This document shows positions 26,251 to 35,601 of a stretch of DNA of 64,000 nt, in pieces. The stretch covers positions 1-64,000 of the forward strand of contig JAHQWG010000001.1 of NCBI GenBank assembly GCA_029856045.1. Direction: 5' to 3'. A program made the position numbers and the translations under genes. Origin of the DNA: Promethearchaeia archaeon (lineage in GTDB: Archaea > Asgardarchaeota > Lokiarchaeia > Sigyniarchaeales > SOKP01). How positions within the stretch are numbered: position 1 is the first letter of the stretch; each line of letters starts with the position of its first letter. The notes under the pieces are model-generated. The model made no database searches. It was not told the DNA's origin and saw nothing but the letters and a program-made list of their open reading frames with translations.

Positions 26251-27558
26251 ATGAATGATCTTAGAAGTAAATTGAAAATTTCTGAGGAGGCATTAAAAGC
26301 TCTAAATGATTTTCTTCTAGATAAGGATAATCTTGTTATTAACGACCTTTTTAAAATTATAGACAAGTATGGTGGGGTTGAAGAGATTAACAAAAAGGCG
26401 GAGGAAACGGGAAAGTTAGAAAATTTAATTCAAAAGTTAGAAAAGAAAAATCCATCATATGTAAAAGATCTCGATTGGTTAATTGAGCAGCGTGATAAAC
26501 AAGCTTTTATTAGTATTCCCGAGTATAGACGGAAGATTCTTGGTGATAAAGCTGAAAAGATGGACTTTGATAATACTTTTGCTGTTACTTTAGAGTTATC
26601 TGCATGTCAGTATTTTCCATTTTTAATTGATATTGCAAAACGAGCTATTGAACATAATTTATTAATGCCTCGCCGGATAATTCGTGTTAGAAAAATGAAA
26701 GAGCAGGAGGAAGATGGAGACCTTTTGGCTATGGCTGCTGCTATGCAAATTATTGGTGCGTCATATGTAGAGACACTTGATACTAAGGGTACAGCTCCAG
26801 GTCCTGATGGATTTCCTGTAAATGTTCATCTTGGTGGCCCTGAAACCATTACCGGTTATTTCGGAGGCGTTGGTCAACCAAATGACTTTGCCTTGAAATG
26901 GGTTGATGAGTATCTCTACTATTATACAAATTATGGAATCAAACAAGTTCTCAACGTAAATCCTGGTACAGTGCTTCTTGGTTATTTTCTTTACAAACTG
27001 GGAATTAATAATGAATTCAAAATTTCAGTCTATATGGGGAACGACAATCCTTATGCTTGTCTTTGGACCTTGATGACAGCAAAGTTATTTGCTCGAGAAG
27101 ATGGTACAAGTCCGTTGATCGGTTTCAATCTTGCAAACTCTGTTAATAACCAAACAATTGAAATGGCGGCATATATTAGGAAACCTTTTGGGTTTGAAGA
27201 TATTGTTCGTTTAGAGCATCACATAGTTGAGACATGGAAAAGCATTGTGAGACAACCATATGATCGTCGAGATGAATTAATTGAACTTGCCAAAAAAGTA
27301 AAGAATGTGAGCGCCAAGCATGAGGGGGGTAATGTCGATGTTGAACAGAAACGAGAGCATCCTTCGGACATTCTTGAATATTTCATGAGCAAAGAGGAGA
27401 TTATGGAAGCAAATTTGTGGGAATCTATGCGAATTAACCATCTTGACCGTAATGATGCAGTAAATGCAACTGCCAGGGCTCTTACTGAGAATGGACTTAC
27501 ATTTCTTGCTGCAAAGAATCTTCATCAACTTAAAAAAATTAGAGGGAAAAATAGATGA
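26251..27558 (+). CDS. unrecognised 435-aa protein coupled to DapA-Fae
   Basis: I do not recognise the family. The first ~85 residues are helical and charged. The central part (residues ~100-330) is globular, alternating strands and helices, with motifs such as LHLGGPET, GYFGGVGQPND and VNPGTVLLGYFLYKLG that could line an active site, and MGNDNPYACLW. The C-terminus has LTFLAAKNLHQLKK. No signal or membrane segment. Its stop overlaps the DapA-Fae start by 4 bases (ATGA), indicating co-translation and probably a shared pathway. A clear GGAG-type site precedes ATG 26251. Enzyme activity is likely but unassigned. Confidence 0.7.
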   Translation: MNDLRSKLKISEEALKALNDFLLDKDNLVINDLFKIIDKYGGVEEINKKAEETGKLENLIQKLEKKNPSYVKDLDWLIEQRDKQAFISIPEYRRKILGDKAEKMDFDNTFAVTLELSACQYFPFLIDIAKRAIEHNLLMPRRIIRVRKMKEQEEDGDLLAMAAAMQIIGASYVETLDTKGTAPGPDGFPVNVHLGGPETITGYFGGVGQPNDFALKWVDEYLYYYTNYGIKQVLNVNPGTVLLGYFLYKLGINNEFKISVYMGNDNPYACLWTLMTAKLFAREDGTSPLIGFNLANSVNNQTIEMAAYIRKPFGFEDIVRLEHHIVETWKSIVRQPYDRRDELIELAKKVKNVSAKHEGGNVDVEQKREHPSDILEYFMSKEEIMEANLWESMRINHLDRNDAVNATARALTENGLTFLAAKNLHQLKKIRGKNR

Positions 27559-29057
27559 GTAAAAATAAGGGAAAATTTGATTTCCGTCCTTCTGGGGTAA
27601 TTCCTGCGCTAGTTACACCATTCAATAAGGAGGATGAATCGATTAATGAAGAGAATTTACGCAATCTAGTAGATCATCTGATTGAACAAGGAGTAACAGG
27701 TCTCGTTCCATGTGGCACAACCGGTGAATTCGTGAATATGACGTTTGAAGAGCGACTGAAAGTAATCGAGATTGTTGTGGATGAGGCGAATGGGAGAGTC
27801 CCAGTTATTGCAGGAACAGGAGAATCGGGAACTAAACTCGTCATCGATGCTACTAGGGCAGCTACTGATATTGGTGCAGATGCAGCTATCATAGTTACAC
27901 CTTATTATCTTAAGCCTAAAGCAAAGGGTTTATATGATCATTATTTCACGATAACTGAAAAGACAGATATTCCTCTTGTGTTGTATAATATTCCTCCTTG
28001 CACAGGGGTTAATTTACCTTGGACAGTGGTAGAGGATCTTGCCGATATTGACAATATTGTAGCTATTAAAGATTCAAGTGGTGATTACAAATATTTTTCC
28101 GCATTATTGGAAAAAGTAAGTGATCGAATCTCAGTCATTATTGGATGGGATGAGAATGTCTTGGCAGCGCTGGCTGGTGGAGCTGCAGGGATGATTCTTG
28201 CCTCAGCTAATGTAATTCCAAAGATTTGGCTCGAACTTTATAATCATGTGAAAAACAACCGTCTTGAGGAAGCTCAGGTTCTTCAGAAAAAGATTCAAAA
28301 ATTTACTCGAATGATAGTAAGTTCTGGTGCATTAGGACCTAAAGAGTGTTTGAATATGATGAATATTCCTGTTGGTGTTACTCGACAGCCGGTAATAATG
28401 GGTGATACACTTTCCTATGAGCTTTGGGATGAATTTAGAATAGAATTGGAGAAGTTAGGTTTGCTCAAAAAGAAGGAAATTAAAATTGAAGTTGCCGAGA
28501 AAGAACTTACGAGTCGTTTTTATTCTATTGATATTACTCCTCAAATAATTTCAGACTTTAGTTTAAGGGTTGGTGAATCACTCGTAGGAAATAGAGCCGA
28601 ACTTGCTCATGTAGACCTTCTTATTGGTGATAAGAAAGGTCCTGTTGGTGAAGCATATGCTCGTTCCCTAACACATCCTGCGAAAGGACGGGAAGGTCTT
28701 CAAGTGATTCTTGAACCTAACATGCAAGTCAAACCGGCAACAGTAATGATTCCTACAGTTAAGGTCCAGTCGCTACGTCAAGCAAGTCTCGTTTATGGAC
28801 CTGCACAAGCAGCCGTAGGGAAAGCGGTAATGAAATGTGTGGAAGATGGTATTCTTCCTAAAGATGCTTCAGAAGATTTAGTGATTATTGCAAATGTTTT
28901 TGTGCATCCTAGTGCAAGTAGTCGCAAAAGAATTTTTATTAACAACTATAAAGCAACCCGAAACGCTATTCGAAAGGCGATGGAAGGTTTACCAACAGCA
29001 GATGATGGTATAAAGAATGCAGAGAGTGCTCGACACCCATTTAGAAATGATCCATAA
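27555..29057 (+). CDS. fusion of a DapA-family aldolase and formaldehyde-activating enzyme (Fae)
   Basis: 500 aa in two complete domains. Residues ~10-305 are a DapA/NAL-type class I aldolase: CGTTGEF phosphate/carboxylate loop, VTPYY (Y118) and Schiff-base lysine K172 in VAIKDSSGD. The Arg that true dihydrodipicolinate synthase uses for aspartate semialdehyde (PSRTG) is replaced: here the loop is YNIPPCTG. So the substrate probably differs. Residues ~335-500 are Fae: [19 protein letters not shown] with the catalytic-type histidine H352, and [12 protein letters not shown]. Fae condenses formaldehyde with tetrahydromethanopterin. The fusion suggests formaldehyde made by retro-aldol cleavage is passed to Fae (inference). 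Confidence 0.88.
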   Translation: MSKNKGKFDFRPSGVIPALVTPFNKEDESINEENLRNLVDHLIEQGVTGLVPCGTTGEFVNMTFEERLKVIEIVVDEANGRVPVIAGTGESGTKLVIDATRAATDIGADAAIIVTPYYLKPKAKGLYDHYFTITEKTDIPLVLYNIPPCTGVNLPWTVVEDLADIDNIVAIKDSSGDYKYFSALLEKVSDRISVIIGWDENVLAALAGGAAGMILASANVIPKIWLELYNHVKNNRLEEAQVLQKKIQKFTRMIVSSGALGPKECLNMMNIPVGVTRQPVIMGDTLSYELWDEFRIELEKLGLLKKKEIKIEVAEKELTSRFYSIDITPQIISDFSLRVGESLVGNRAELAHVDLLIGDKKGPVGEAYARSLTHPAKGREGLQVILEPNMQVKPATVMIPTVKVQSLRQASLVYGPAQAAVGKAVMKCVEDGILPKDASEDLVIIANVFVHPSASSRKRIFINNYKATRNAIRKAMEGLPTADDGIKNAESARHPFRNDP

Positions 29058-29139
29058 GGAAATGAATTAATTATATTATAAATGAATAAAAAAAAGGGAT
29101 AAATTATAATCGATCAATAATCGATATAACTAACCAAAA

Positions 29140-32100
29140 TTAATTTATTATTTTTTTTCTTTTCTTCCGAATTCTTATTACAACAATAGATATAACGACT
29201 CCACTAGTAATTCCTCCAGCAATCAGTACGATAAATAGCATCGGAAAATCTCCTTCTCCGTGTGAACTAGCACCTACATATGCCTGAAAACAAGGATCAT
29301 TATATACCTCGTAACCATCCCATTTTGAAAATCCAACACTCATAAAATAAAGTTCTGCATCGAAATTGAAAGATGTACATGATTGTTCACTGTCGCTCAT
29401 AAAAGCACCTGAAAAGGTACTTATAGGTGTCGTAAAAACTGCCACTTTTAGATTTTTTGATGTATTAAAACTCCACGTATAGGGTGATCCTAATTCTGCT
29501 TTAGCAAAAGTATTTTCAGTATCGTTTAATACCATAGAAAATGATTCTGACATTGTCTGATTATCATTATTTATTGTTTGATTATTGTCATCAATTATTT
29601 GCGTTTCTTCGCCATTATCGTATTTATCTTCATAATACATACTAGCTTTTCCACTAAACACATAATAAGTTAAACTAAGTGAGTAGTTCTCAAGATTATT
29701 CATGCCCCCGGGACAATGAGGAGTCCAATCTCCAACCCATTGGTCAATTTTAAACTCTGTGTTATAATATAAGCCATTAACAGTATCATTTCCTTTGAAA
29801 TGTACCATAAAATCTAATTTATCAATCGTAACTTCTACTGGTTTATCTGCAAATCCCTTGAAATCTGATCCATCGACAACACCGTCATACCAATCCCACA
29901 TTGACCTAAAATTCTGATTATTGAAGGGATAAGTTGTCCCATTAATAGTAGAGAATTTTACTCCCCAATCAATATTAGCAGCACCTATGAAAGTATAAAC
30001 ATCAACTGATTTAGTTATGGGTTCATCGTATATCCAATATTCTCTTGTTTCTTGATAATGATCGGTAGCATTGGAAATATCAGGTGTAATGAATGAAACG
30101 TTATCCACATTTGATGGGACAAAGAAATGTGTTATTTCAGAATCCAATCCAATATCCATGAATCCATCATTATCACCATCTTTATAGAGCATCATACCAG
30201 CGTATTCATATCGGTTTGTAACATAAGCTGATTTAATTTCTTGCTTACTGCTATCCGCATAGAAATCCGCCCAGTAATTTTGGTCTAGGTTAAATTCTAT
30301 CCATGTCCATTCATGACTATTATCATTTACCCAATCCCAGTTGTATTTCTCCGCTTCAGCAATAACATCTTCCCAAGTACGGTTCTTTACCATACGGTCA
30401 AGTTCCCAATAACCTGGACGTCCAAAGCCGTTCTCATCAAGAACCGTGTTAATTATTCCATCCATTTCAGCGGAAGTCAACGTCGAGTATGTACCATCTG
30501 CTTTAAGCCAAGTATACTCTTCTGACCATTCATAGGTCCAATTCATATTATTGATACCCATTGAAGAATGTATTTGCATTTCATTACCAAAAACAGATGT
30601 TATTGGATTATATTCGATTTCTAACTCTAAAACATTTCTTGTATGTGAAAATGTATCTTTAGATTCATATGTTCGATATATATAATACTGATCATCTGTA
30701 GTGGACAAATCTCCATCAAGATCAAGGGCACCTTCATCTGTAGTTGTAAACATTCTATATCCCCACATGTTATTTGTTGGAGTCCCAAAAATTAAATTAT
30801 AAGTATCCTTAATTTGTAAGATATCTTGTCTTTGTAAAAACAAACCATATTGATGACCCCAAATTGTTTGATATAACTGTATAAAGCTGTTCTCCATTTG
30901 AACAAGATAATTTTCTGAATCAATCGTAATATTGTATATATTTTTCCAGCTATAAGCTTCCTTTGTCGTCCAATCATAATTAGGGTTCTTGATCACTTTC
31001 CAAGTTCCAGGTACGATTTCAGCTTCAAGAATTGCCATATAATTATTACGCATGAAATTTTCTATGCCCCCCCATTCGTTATAAAATGTAAAATTATTGT
31101 AGAAATAAGTATCGCTTCTAAATGTAAAATTTATTGTGTTTTGACCATCAACTGACCAAAAATCTGGCTCGCTCCAGTTAATTGGGTGGGAGTAATACAT
31201 TCCACTCGTTTCATTATAAAGATTCAAATAATATTCTGTGTTTTGAGGTATATATTCTAAAATAGCTTGATATTCATCAACCAATTCGATAAAAGCATTA
31301 TCCGGGATCTCTAGAAAACTACCATTTAATAAAAGTAGGATTTTCTTTGAATGGTTCCAATATTCCCAACAATTAATTGACAGGATATCCTTCATCCAGA
31401 TTTCGTCATATCCAGTAACATGATTATAAGTTTTTACTGTTAAATTGAAAATTGGAATATAATAGCTTACAACGACATTGATTTGAGTACCGTTTATCAG
31501 TGTTAAGAAAAAGCTTCCGTTTTCAGCATAAAAGTTATCAATTCCAAAATGTTCTAAATCATATTTCTGAGTTACAAGTATTTGCTCTGATAAAACTTCT
31601 ATAGCACCTTCCTTTTTGAATGAGTTATAAGAATGAACACCATAAGGTATAGATTCACCGATAACAGTAAGGTTAAAATTCGGTGTTCCATTAATCATTG
31701 TAACCAAACCTTTATGAATTTCTAAATCTTTAATGATTTCGCTACCTATAACGATATCTCCATTAATTGGTTCTTGATTGCTAAATGTTAAATTCTCCAT
31801 CAAGTATAACTCACCATTAATATTTACAAAATATAAAACAGGAATGACACCATAATGCACCCAATCTCCTTCAGATAAACCGCTAACTGTCGCTTCCATT
31901 TCATAGCGTTCATTTACATTAGCGTTTGGATAAGGTAAAATATACTCTTGATTATCTTTAATCGTATAATAATATGGTCTGATAATATTATCCCAGTTAT
32001 GATGATATCCATTGTATCTGAGAGGTATTAAAATCTCTGATTCATTATAATTTACTCTATATGCTTCCATATAATCCGAGAGATAATGCTCTACTCCATC

Positions 32101-35100
32101 AATAATAACCTTGTTGTTGGTTCCATATTGTTCATTCCAATCACTTGTAACCACAGTATATTTGGTGCCGTCAGTAGCAATTATATACTGTTCTCCATTA
32201 AACCATTGAATCCCTTGTGAAGATATTTCCAATCGAGTAATTCCATCTAAAACAACAAAATATACGCGGTTCTCCCAAGCTCGAGCTTCTTCTGAAAGAG
32301 TTAATTGATCAACATTTTCAATTGTTCTAAGATGGGTGTTTTCAGCAAGCCAATAATTATTAGGATCTCCATAACTATGTATAATATCTCCTCCAGTTTC
32401 ATTCCATTCGGTATATTCCGATATATAATGAAGAGTTCCTTCAATATCAACAAAATAATAAACCGAATCATACACTGCATCATCCCAGTATTGACTTGGT
32501 TTATTCATAAATGTTTGGAATGTGTCAATCGTACTACTATCATTTAAGGTCACTGTATAAATATTAACTTTCTCCCCTTCATAAAATATAATCCTCTCAT
32601 CGGTTGTGGCATCTTTATAATAGAAAAATTCCTGGTTAGTTTGCCAATCCCAATCGTAGTACATTATTAACTCATGAATTTTATTATCCCCATCGGTATA
32701 CTGACTGACATCTAAGGGTCTGGTTTCACCATCAATTTCCACATATGGCATTTCATACATTATATATGAAGAACCATTGATTACTACAAAATTTCCCAAC
32801 TTTGGATCCTCAATATAATTTTTTTCTCCACCATTTTCATAGTAAAAGATATCTTTATTGATCCACTGGAGTGATTTGTACTCACCCCAAGGCTTATCAT
32901 AATCATATCCCCATGCTTCTTTAAGAAATTCAACATCCCAATTATAAGAAGCTTCTGGTGCTCCTTCTAGGATGGTGATATTTAAATCTATAAATGTCCC
33001 CTGAGATGATGTATAATTTGATACATCATTAATTACTAGAAACTCTATTTCTGAAGAAATTTCAGTTTCTTTACCTCTCCAAGGAAGCCAACCTTTTACC
33101 CATTCGCCTTCTTCTTGATTGAATTGATATTCCTGCCAATGCCAATCTGTCACTTCACACCATTCCCAAGAATCATAAGTTCCATTAACCCATATATCGA
33201 TCCCAAGAGTTTCATCATATTCCCAATGCCATCCTTCCTTCTCTACTTTAACCCAGTCTTGGTAAGTGGAATTCTCCCAAACTTGTTTATTAGTACGATT
33301 ATAAGCTTCAAATGTAGTTTCCTTTGACTTAAGATTATAGGTGACATAAATTTCTATCTCTGACCACATATCTATTTCAGTAGTCCATTTTGATTCCCAA
33401 CAATTAAGTCGAAAGCCCAATCCATCAATCGAATTGAAAAAATCACTTGAACCTTCTAATTTATTGCGAATTACGAATGGTTCACCTGGTTTCATGTTAT
33501 AGAATGGTTTATCCCATTTAACATTGGAATTATCTACAATCCATGTATTAACTTGAGGCTGATTGACCCCAATCTGACCACTTGTCATATCGCTATTCCA
33601 ATGTTCGTTTCCATCAACATCAATTAATCCAGTGTCATACCAAATTTGAGTTTCTGATGCTAACAGAATATCCGTGAAATATCCTGTAAATTCAACAATA
33701 GTACGTTGTTCTGTATCTAAATATTTATTAGTACTATATAATTTGAAGAAATTTTCAATTTTATTGCTTATATTCAAATTATTTAAATTAAACACTCTTG
33801 CCCCTCCCATATATGGATCATTTGGATTTTCAGCCCAATATTCAAAACCGACTTTTAAGGAAAACTCATCGGTATTTTCATTGTAAATCAAAAAGAATTG
33901 ATTACTCACCCATTCTTGCCATAAATTTTCAACCCAAACAGGACTTCCACTACTCCAATCCCATCCAGATCTATTTATCATCTGAGAACTTTGCTGCCAA
34001 CAATCTATCCATGTTTTTACTTCATAAAATCCATAAACTTGTTGAGTTGTTGTGAGATTTACGGTAGAATCATAGAGATATGTTCCAGAACTTTCATTGT
34101 AAACCCATCCTCCCATATGAGTCACTTTCTCTTCATGCCATCCTTCAACAATGGAAGTGTTTGTATATCCATTAGGAATGTTAAGTTTTACAAAAATAAA
34201 TCCTGGTGAAATGCTCTTAGATATATTAAAACGAAAAGTCAATAGTTCTTCGATACCTACAGTGTTTGTTTCCTTACCAGCTGAGTCTATCGTTTTTACT
34301 CCCCATTTGCCACCAAAACCCCACCAAGGATCAAATTCTGTAGGCTCTCCAACACCAATCCATTTTTCGGGGCTATCATTTGATTCAAAATCCCATGAAG
34401 AAAAGCCCCACATGTTAATTCTTTCACCTCTATTTGAATATACGCCCATTTCCACCCTATAAGTTCCTAAATAGACCCGTTCGTTGAATTTTCCGTTCCA
34501 TTTAACTTCCCAAGTTTTAGTGAAGTTATTATAAATAGCTTCACATTGATTCCAATTAATGGTATAAAAACTTTCAGGTTCTTCCCATTTCTGAGCAGAA
34601 TTTGGTTCTTCGGCTGACATTTTTAATCTTATTGGCAAAGATTCATATTCATTAGTTTCACTACTAGAAAGTGTACCCTCAAAACCCTCACCCATAGTAT
34701 TATTCTGTTGCCATGAATGAACTTCCCATTGCCAACCTTCCTCATATACAATTTCTTCTGAAGAGCTATAATACCAATCCCAAATTATGCTTGGATGGAC
34801 AACATAAAACATTAGGTTTAAATCTGCCGTAAGAAGTGCATCTCCAAAAAAATTCGGATTATTATTTGTTTCATCATTATATTTATCCATATGCCAGTGA
34901 ATTTCAACAGCTCCTAGACTCCTATTGAATTTACCTTTAAAAATTGCTTCAGGTATAAATCCACGTACTATAAATTCTTCATTAATATTTACGTACTCAG
35001 CGTTTTGATTGATTTCTGTTCCATTTAAATGTTCTATTCGAAATTGTGCTTTGGGTCCAAATTCCCAAGATGAGTCGTCCCAAGTCCAATTATTAGTATA

Positions 35101-35238
35101 TGTTTCATCTATAATATCCCAATTCAACTTAGACTCCGTAATTCCAGGACTTTGAGCAAGAGAAAAACTAGGTAGAAAGTAACTTATTAAAAGCACTGTG
35201 CAAAAAATACTTCCCTTTGTGTATTTATTTAATTTCAT
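29140..35238 (-). CDS. giant tryptophan-rich cell-surface protein, 2032 aa
   Basis: Signal peptide at the N-terminus (GSIFCTVLLISYFLPSFSLAQ). The ectodomain of ~1970 residues is beta-rich, unusually high in Trp, Tyr and Asn, and carries many N-x-S/T glycosylation sites. Segments with a Trp followed by a short turn and further aromatic residues recur (for example GWHWEYDE, GWQWEVHSW, DWHWQEYQF), suggesting diverged repeats. One membrane helix near the end (MLFIVLIAGGITSGVVISIV) is followed by the basic tail RIRKKRKKIIN. It is therefore an anchored extracellular protein, perhaps an S-layer or adhesin-like component. No catalytic motif found. It lies between dapA-fae and a fae remnant. Confidence 0.8.
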   Translation of the reverse strand: MKLNKYTKGSIFCTVLLISYFLPSFSLAQSPGITESKLNWDIIDETYTNNWTWDDSSWEFGPKAQFRIEHLNGTEINQNAEYVNINEEFIVRGFIPEAIFKGKFNRSLGAVEIHWHMDKYNDETNNNPNFFGDALLTADLNLMFYVVHPSIIWDWYYSSSEEIVYEEGWQWEVHSWQQNNTMGEGFEGTLSSSETNEYESLPIRLKMSAEEPNSAQKWEEPESFYTINWNQCEAIYNNFTKTWEVKWNGKFNERVYLGTYRVEMGVYSNRGERINMWGFSSWDFESNDSPEKWIGVGEPTEFDPWWGFGGKWGVKTIDSAGKETNTVGIEELLTFRFNISKSISPGFIFVKLNIPNGYTNTSIVEGWHEEKVTHMGGWVYNESSGTYLYDSTVNLTTTQQVYGFYEVKTWIDCWQQSSQMINRSGWDWSSGSPVWVENLWQEWVSNQFFLIYNENTDEFSLKVGFEYWAENPNDPYMGGARVFNLNNLNISNKIENFFKLYSTNKYLDTEQRTIVEFTGYFTDILLASETQIWYDTGLIDVDGNEHWNSDMTSGQIGVNQPQVNTWIVDNSNVKWDKPFYNMKPGEPFVIRNKLEGSSDFFNSIDGLGFRLNCWESKWTTEIDMWSEIEIYVTYNLKSKETTFEAYNRTNKQVWENSTYQDWVKVEKEGWHWEYDETLGIDIWVNGTYDSWEWCEVTDWHWQEYQFNQEEGEWVKGWLPWRGKETEISSEIEFLVINDVSNYTSSQGTFIDLNITILEGAPEASYNWDVEFLKEAWGYDYDKPWGEYKSLQWINKDIFYYENGGEKNYIEDPKLGNFVVINGSSYIMYEMPYVEIDGETRPLDVSQYTDGDNKIHELIMYYDWDWQTNQEFFYYKDATTDERIIFYEGEKVNIYTVTLNDSSTIDTFQTFMNKPSQYWDDAVYDSVYYFVDIEGTLHYISEYTEWNETGGDIIHSYGDPNNYWLAENTHLRTIENVDQLTLSEEARAWENRVYFVVLDGITRLEISSQGIQWFNGEQYIIATDGTKYTVVTSDWNEQYGTNNKVIIDGVEHYLSDYMEAYRVNYNESEILIPLRYNGYHHNWDNIIRPYYYTIKDNQEYILPYPNANVNERYEMEATVSGLSEGDWVHYGVIPVLYFVNINGELYLMENLTFSNQEPINGDIVIGSEIIKDLEIHKGLVTMINGTPNFNLTVIGESIPYGVHSYNSFKKEGAIEVLSEQILVTQKYDLEHFGIDNFYAENGSFFLTLINGTQINVVVSYYIPIFNLTVKTYNHVTGYDEIWMKDILSINCWEYWNHSKKILLLLNGSFLEIPDNAFIELVDEYQAILEYIPQNTEYYLNLYNETSGMYYSHPINWSEPDFWSVDGQNTINFTFRSDTYFYNNFTFYNEWGGIENFMRNNYMAILEAEIVPGTWKVIKNPNYDWTTKEAYSWKNIYNITIDSENYLVQMENSFIQLYQTIWGHQYGLFLQRQDILQIKDTYNLIFGTPTNNMWGYRMFTTTDEGALDLDGDLSTTDDQYYIYRTYESKDTFSHTRNVLELEIEYNPITSVFGNEMQIHSSMGINNMNWTYEWSEEYTWLKADGTYSTLTSAEMDGIINTVLDENGFGRPGYWELDRMVKNRTWEDVIAEAEKYNWDWVNDNSHEWTWIEFNLDQNYWADFYADSSKQEIKSAYVTNRYEYAGMMLYKDGDNDGFMDIGLDSEITHFFVPSNVDNVSFITPDISNATDHYQETREYWIYDEPITKSVDVYTFIGAANIDWGVKFSTINGTTYPFNNQNFRSMWDWYDGVVDGSDFKGFADKPVEVTIDKLDFMVHFKGNDTVNGLYYNTEFKIDQWVGDWTPHCPGGMNNLENYSLSLTYYVFSGKASMYYEDKYDNGEETQIIDDNNQTINNDNQTMSESFSMVLNDTENTFAKAELGSPYTWSFNTSKNLKVAVFTTPISTFSGAFMSDSEQSCTSFNFDAELYFMSVGFSKWDGYEVYNDPCFQAYVGASSHGEGDFPMLFIVLIAGGITSGVVISIVVIRIRKKRKKIIN

Positions 35239-35321
35239 TTTTTTTTGCCTTTTGTAATATTATTTTTTATGTAAATTTTTTAGAAAAAAAAGTTTTTTCT
35301 GTACATTATTGTGAATAGAAA

Positions 35322-35345
35322 ATATTTATATATATCTTTTTTACA
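35322..35345 (-). promoter_or_regulatory. probable TATA box of the giant surface protein gene
   Basis: On the minus strand the sequence reads AAAGATATATATAAATATTT. It is about 85-100 bases before ATG 35238 and would give a leader of some 60 bases. Promoter assignment is by eye. Confidence 0.35.
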
Positions 35346-35449
35346 CAAATACTTTCTATTATTGTTTTTTGTTATAAAAAAACATAAAAGTCGATCACAA
35401 TCGCTTTGAAGTTATTGATAAAAATCCTTTTACGATTGATTGCATTCCT

Positions 35450-35553
35450 GAAACGCAATTCGAAAAGCAATGGAAGGTTTATCAACTATACAAGATGTTA
35501 TAAAGAATGTAAAGAGTACTCAACACCTATTTAGAAATAATCTATGAGGAAAT
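35450..35553 (+). pseudogene. decayed 3' end of a fae gene (remnant copy of 28960-29063)
   Basis: Ungapped 104-base match to the last codons, stop and first bases after the stop of dapA-fae; by my count 86 of 104 positions agree. The reading frame is still recognisable: [10 protein letters not shown] and then QHLFRNNL before a TGA where the source has TAA. Just before the match, the arginine codon CGA of the source is TGA. Upstream similarity fades quickly. It is in the same orientation as dapA-fae and 6.4 kb away. The remaining bases of the 35239-35601 gap hold the promoter of the surface gene and no other gene. Confidence 0.85.
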
Positions 35554-35601
35554 ATGGTGATTTTTCTATACTGACAAATTTAAATGCATAATATGATGAA
35601 A

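Noticed and set aside
29058-29139. Terminator hairpin between dapA-fae and the surface gene
   Set aside because: The region is AT-rich (ATCGATCAATAATCGAT gives a weak palindrome) but not convincing as a terminator.
30313-34462. Several plus-strand frames of 70-100 codons inside the giant surface gene
   Set aside because: Antisense shadows of a continuous 2032-codon frame with clear protein features.
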